Made by a program: the position numbers and the translations under genes. 60,824 bases of DNA from Furfurilactobacillus siliginis (lineage in GTDB: Bacteria; Bacillota; Bacilli; Lactobacillales; Lactobacillaceae), in assembly GCF_001437435.1 (NCBI RefSeq), contig NZ_JQCB01000002.1, positions 222,624 through 283,447 on the forward strand, in the 5' to 3' direction. Below, piece after piece: positions 58,766-60,824 of this stretch. Position 1 is the first letter of the stretch. Every line of letters starts with the position of its first letter. Under the pieces are notes generated by a model. It was given only the letters and a program-made list of their open reading frames with translations. It searched no databases and had not been told where the DNA came from.

Positions 58766-60765
58766 GCATTCGCGTTTAATGTGTAGTTAACAGTGAAAAC
58801 TTGGCTAATCGTTGAACCTGAATCAGCCACCGTATCGTAAGTTGCATTAGCTGTCAGCGCACTTGCTAAGTCGTTGTAAGTTTTACCATCTGGCGCAACA
58901 ACTTTGTAAGTCCAGCCTGCGGCAGCCAACGTTGCATCAGTATTTGTGAACGTAATATTATCGACTGCAGTCGAGTCCGTCGCACCTGTATTTGGTGTTG
59001 GATCGGCCAATGCAATTTCAGAAACTTGTGTGCCACTTGGCTTATTGGTAGTGACAAGTTGGGCACGGTTGACCTGGTAGTGGTTAACTAACGTAGCATT
59101 ACCCTTTACGTTAAATACAGTGTCACCATCAGTTTTGACAAACACGTAACCAGGAATCTGTTGCAGATTATTGATAATCGGTTGCCCTACACCACCTGTT
59201 GGTCCAGTTGGACGCCCTTGGGCATTAAAGGATCCAACTGAATCTGGATAACCGTTAATATTATGACCATCTTGGTCTAGGAATTGGATTTTACCAGTTG
59301 TATCAAAAGCATCTGTCACTGAATTAGTCACATTATCAAATCTATCAGCTCGGAATGCTGTCGTGATTTGAACAACTTTTCCCTTATCCGTAAAACTATT
59401 AGGATTGCTGACGTTCAAAATAACGTCATCTGTTCCCATCGGTTGAATACTACTTGCTATCGAGATTCCACCTTGAATACTTGACCAATCAGTTACTTGA
59501 TCAGCAGTCATTAAATCAGCAGGTGTTGTTGTGCTAGTTCCATCACTCACATTAAAGTAATACGTATGACCATTATCCAATACAACTGATTTACCATTGC
59601 TAGACAAAACAGCCGAATGAGTCGTGTAAAGTGAAACGACACCATCTGGATCTTGATTAGCACCAGTCAATATCAGTTTAAATGTACCTGGGGTCGTATC
59701 AGTATTGCTCGTCACAACCTGAGGAAGGTTCCAGACTGCCCCAACATTAGTCGTTAAGCTTGATGTATTGTTTGCTAAACGAATCCGCAATTGATGCTTG
59801 TCCTGCCCATTTTCTAATGGGTAATTAGAAGTCATGGTTTGATAGGCATTACCACGAGCATGATTAGACTTAATCGTCCCCTGCAAAATCATGCCCTGAG
59901 GAGCTTGTATCAATATGGACTGGCCGTTCGCCTTATTACCCGTCAATGTTGCCATTCCAGTAGCGCCTGCATAGGCACCATATCCTTGAACCGAGGAGAG
60001 CCCTACTTCTTTAGTTCCATCTTGCTTAAGAATATAAAGATTTTGAAGGTCATTCAGGTTGGTTTGCGTGTCACTACTAATAGCATTCCCATATACCATG
60101 AATGGCATGATTGACTCACCAGTAGCTCCGAAATGAGCAGCTGAGTTATTTGCTCCAGTCAATTGACTATTACTGTAGTTTGTTTTATCGACATAGTTTA
60201 CATCGTTGTAACTACCCTCACCTGATGGCTTTGTGGACATAAATGGCACAACCGCAGAAAATGCATCGTCGTTCACTTTTAAAGTAACCGTAACTTGTTG
60301 ATTAATTGGATACCAAGTGAATCCAGTACCAGTAAAATCAACTTTATAAACAGTTAAGCCATCAGCATTAACAAAAGTAGTAACTTTTGGTTGACTGCTA
60401 ATGCCTTTCCATCCAACACCTTGGGTAGTATAAGGCAATCCAGTCGTTTCATCAGTCACCAAACTCATCTGTGCTGGAACTGTCAAATAAAACACCGGCT
60501 CAAACACAGTGCTTGAATTTCCATAGAAACCAGGCATATCGTTCATATCAAAAGAACTAGGCTTATTAACTGTATTCCAGCCTGATCCTTTGCTATCTCT
60601 AAACCCGTTTGCGTTTAAATTGGTATTAATTGTGGTAGACAAGCTCTGACCATACGACTGCGACAGTGTATATGAAATTGTCTGACCAGGGGTCAAAATC
60701 CCAGGTAGTAAGCCAGTTGATAAGCTGAATGATGCCTTATCAGTTGCTACTGCATAAGTTGTCAT
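52366..60765 (-). CDS. N-terminal part of a split mega-adhesin (MucBP-like and YDG repeats)
   Basis: Open frame of 2,799 codons. Residues 1 to about 480 are a non-repetitive, Ser/Thr/Asn-rich extracellular-looking region (SYTLSQSYGQSLSTTINTNL), followed by a MucBP-like segment at about 490-565 (GKIQFLDQDGHNINGYPDSV). From about 667 onward there are eleven tandem YDG units. The last unit shifts frame at about 52386-52393 and stops after HSITNEG. The ATG at 60765 has no ribosome binding site and no signal peptide follows, so the real N-terminus is probably beyond the window (see the edge fragment). Confidence 0.88.
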   Translation of the reverse strand: MTTYAVATDKASFSLSTGLLPGILTPGQTISYTLSQSYGQSLSTTINTNLNANGFRDSKGSGWNTVNKPSSFDMNDMPGFYGNSSTVFEPVFYLTVPAQMSLVTDETTGLPYTTQGVGWKGISSQPKVTTFVNADGLTVYKVDFTGTGFTWYPINQQVTVTLKVNDDAFSAVVPFMSTKPSGEGSYNDVNYVDKTNYSNSQLTGANNSAAHFGATGESIMPFMVYGNAISSDTQTNLNDLQNLYILKQDGTKEVGLSSVQGYGAYAGATGMATLTGNKANGQSILIQAPQGMILQGTIKSNHARGNAYQTMTSNYPLENGQDKHQLRIRLANNTSSLTTNVGAVWNLPQVVTSNTDTTPGTFKLILTGANQDPDGVVSLYTTHSAVLSSNGKSVVLDNGHTYYFNVSDGTSTTTPADLMTADQVTDWSSIQGGISIASSIQPMGTDDVILNVSNPNSFTDKGKVVQITTAFRADRFDNVTNSVTDAFDTTGKIQFLDQDGHNINGYPDSVGSFNAQGRPTGPTGGVGQPIINNLQQIPGYVFVKTDGDTVFNVKGNATLVNHYQVNRAQLVTTNKPSGTQVSEIALADPTPNTGATDSTAVDNITFTNTDATLAAAGWTYKVVAPDGKTYNDLASALTANATYDTVADSGSTISQVFTVNYTLNANALQLGTITKVFDGDATTDPAAKFTGTLPAGITEPTWARTDFNDPTSQNVGSYDVTLSAAGLVKLQAANPGKTITADNIAKGTFTITARPITVAAPTLTKTYDGKAYTGADNKITVTGMDGVLTTATQPVYTSTDISKIVNANTAANPSYAITITANAADNGNYTITKTDGSLTINPLPLDPATPNTPDTPVNPKTPNNNPQFQTSVIVKGATKVYDGDATTDPTSFTVQGPAKYTDFVIPTLVDGDFDKSGITSQNVGNYTVKLTTDGFKKIQDANPNYTLTSGDVQDGLFVITPAPVSVTGPTLTKVYDGNAYTEADLTKPKAVLSYSGKPAKGNDIVASLADLSTFKNVGTYTLTVTAAATDNPNYTVTSTDGKLTITAQPLAANVTIKTATKVYDGDVTTDPTTFTVEGPTGVTDFDTTGLTASDFDVTGITSQNVGNYTIKLTAAGLAKLQANNKNYSFTSDKVTNGSFTITQAPVTITAPTLTKSYDGKPYDITAEALKAQATVAGKPTKGDALNFTLTDISKDINKATYPIVVTAADADNSNYKLTKVDGNLMIGVHPLTPATPNTPDTPVNPNEPNENPQLETSLVVSGKMKTYDGDKSTDPTTFNVLGPKQYTDFTIPALTADDFDVSGITSQDVGLYTVKLSASGLKKIQDANTNYDLKAEDVQDGLFNIVKRDIGAQGPHLTKVYDGKAYSEPDPKNPKAIITYVGVPKLGTTPVVTIDDFSADIYAGGTYVLPLTVSDKGIDNKNYHIVPTDGSLTITVKPLDPATPNTPDTPINPKTPNDNPALETALVIKGATKVYDGDVTSDPTTFTVLKPAKYPDFVLPELEATDFDVTGITSQNVGNYTVKLTTDGLKKIQDANKNYSLTADDIQDGLFVITKAPITMTAPTLTKVFDGKAYDDSQNAQPQNVVTVTGVPAKGIAPVKSLTDISKDTNVGNYPMTVTASDADNPNYTITKGAGSLKISVKPLDPATPNTPDTPVNPKTPNDNPALETALVIKGATKVYDGDVTSDPTKFTVLKPAKYPDFVLPELEATDFDVTGITSQNVGNYTVKLTADGLKKIQDANKNYSLTANDIQDGLFVITRATVTITAPSGTKVYDGKPFTAKELTETVTGQPAKGDAVVYTMADLSSTVNVGIYTDTITLQLGDNLNYVIVPITGTFTITAKPLDPATPNTPDTPVNPKTPNDNPQLETSVVIQGATKAYDGDATTDPTTFTVQKPSKYTDFTIPTFDASDFDVTGITSQDVGNYTVKLSKAGFEKLQAANKNYDFTAADVQDGLFVITKAPVTITAPSGSKVYDGKPYVNPKFVETVTGKPAKGDKLVYSLTDISKIVDKGTYPVVVTATDDANKNYTITKVDGTLAIGVQPLTPATPNTPTNPVDPKTPHDNPALETSVVVQGATKVYDGDVTTDPTTFTVLAPSKYNDFVVPTLTKDDFDISGITSQNVGRYVVTLNESGLHKVQLANANYQIAAEDIQNGLFTITPAPVSITAPSGSKVYDGKPYTDDKFTETVTGVPAKGTKLDYSITDTAKDINVGSYDVKVTTPTDGNGNYTLTTTDGKLTITAQPLDPSTPNTPTTPVNPKTPNENPQLDASVVVQGAIKVYDGDVTTDPTTFTVLKPSKFTDFTIPTFEASDFDVTGITSQNVGNYTVKLSSTGLEKLQAANKNYDFTAADVQDGLFVITKAPVTITAPSGHKAYDGKPYSDPKFVATTSTVPAKGDKLVYTITDMSKDVDKGTYPVEVLTNDSDNGNYDITKVAGNLTIGALPLDPATPNTPTTPVNPKTPNDNPQLETSVVVQGATKVYDGDVTTDPTTFTVLAPSKYADFVMPTFEASDFDVTGITSQNVGNYTVKLTDAGLQKLQAANKNYTLTADDVQDGLFVITKAPITLTAPTLTKVFDGKPYAEADAEHPLNVMKIDGVPTKGVTPVASLTDISKDFHAGKYAIDVDADDAANENYSITKVAGSLTISPRPLTPATPNTPDKPVNPDNPSNNPQLVSSMVIQGANKVYDGDVATDPTTYKVLVPTKYNDFIIPTLDAKDFNLDGITSQNVGNYPIRLSQAGIDAIKAANPDYTFNANDIQDALFVITKAPVTITAPSASKAYDGKPYVDASFVGTHSITNEG
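52386..52393 (-). other. frameshift in a (TG)4 dinucleotide tract
   Basis: On the coding strand (CA)4 within GGCACACACAGTATTACC. Other units of this subtype read GTNTTLPAKGDALVY; here one extra CA would give GTHTVLPTKGDALVY and join the two open frames into 5,036 codons (15,108 bases). The defect is thus equivalent to loss of one CA repeat. Confidence 0.85.
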
Positions 60766-60824
60766 AGGGTAGATTGCAAATTTAATCCGAATTTTTGGAC
60801 AAATTTGTCAGCATAACCTGATAC
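60762..60824 (-). CDS. edge fragment, possibly the upstream part of the mega-adhesin in another frame
   Basis: From the right edge a frame reads VSGYADKFVQKFGLNLQSTL and stops at 60764-60762, one base out of phase with the adjoining adhesin frame, which lacks its own start signals. This could be the end of the adhesin's N-terminal part broken by a second frameshift. Only 20 codons are visible, so this is tentative. Confidence 0.35.
   Translation of the reverse strand, partial: VSGYADKFVQKFGLNLQSTL

Noticed and set aside
33736-60114. Many plus-strand open frames inside the giant adhesin genes
   Set aside because: They are antisense shadows of low-complexity Thr/Val/Asp-rich repeats, are themselves repetitive in the same period and lack ribosome binding sites.

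Overview
The window looks like the chromosome of a low-GC Gram-positive bacterium of the family Lactobacillaceae. The evidence is strong GGAGG-type ribosome binding sites, T-box leaders on two aminoacyl-tRNA synthetase operons, a KxYKxGKxW signal peptide, LPxTG-type sorting signals, MucBP/Mub-type domains, and the gene order rpoD-dnaG / glyQS / recO-era-dgkA-ybeY-phoH / yqeY-rpsU / nfo. The species cannot be fixed from sequence reading alone. Almost every gene is on the minus strand; only a small membrane protein (14653-15261) and an amidase (23149-24033) are on the plus strand.

Positions 1-33 kb are a housekeeping backbone. From low to high coordinate it holds: sigma factor and primase; a DUF488 gene; glycyl-tRNA synthetase subunits behind a T-box; recO, era, an undecaprenol/diacylglycerol kinase gene, ybeY and phoH; yqeY; rpsU; endonuclease IV with a YitT-type membrane protein; a flavin/NADPH redox cluster (NADP-binding protein, LLM-type flavin oxidoreductase and two FMN reductases, one fused to a PAS domain); aspS and hisS behind a second T-box; an SH3b-amidase; dtd-relA; rsmE-prmA; a quinone-oxidoreductase-like gene; and lepA with a small unknown gene.

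Positions 33.3-60.8 kb encode giant cell-surface proteins. The first (33548-45511) is intact: about 3,987 residues with a KxYKxGKxW signal peptide, about 23 YDG/MBG-type repeats and an LPQTDE sorting signal. A 79-codon gene follows it in the same operon. The second locus (45660-60765) reads as one enormous adhesin of about 5,035 codons broken by a frameshift. It has a non-repetitive N-terminal region, 19 tandem units of about 200 residues, a MucBP/Mub-B2-like C-terminal block and LPETG. The break falls in a (TG)4 tract at 52386-52393, and adding one dinucleotide restores a continuous frame. Its 5' end also appears incomplete or frameshifted at the right edge.

The intergenic spaces hold two families of structured repeat elements. 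Family 1 has three copies and family 2 has four. Copies of one family keep the same fold while their stem sequences change in a compensating way. These elements and the dinucleotide-interrupted mega-adhesin are the most interesting signals in the window.
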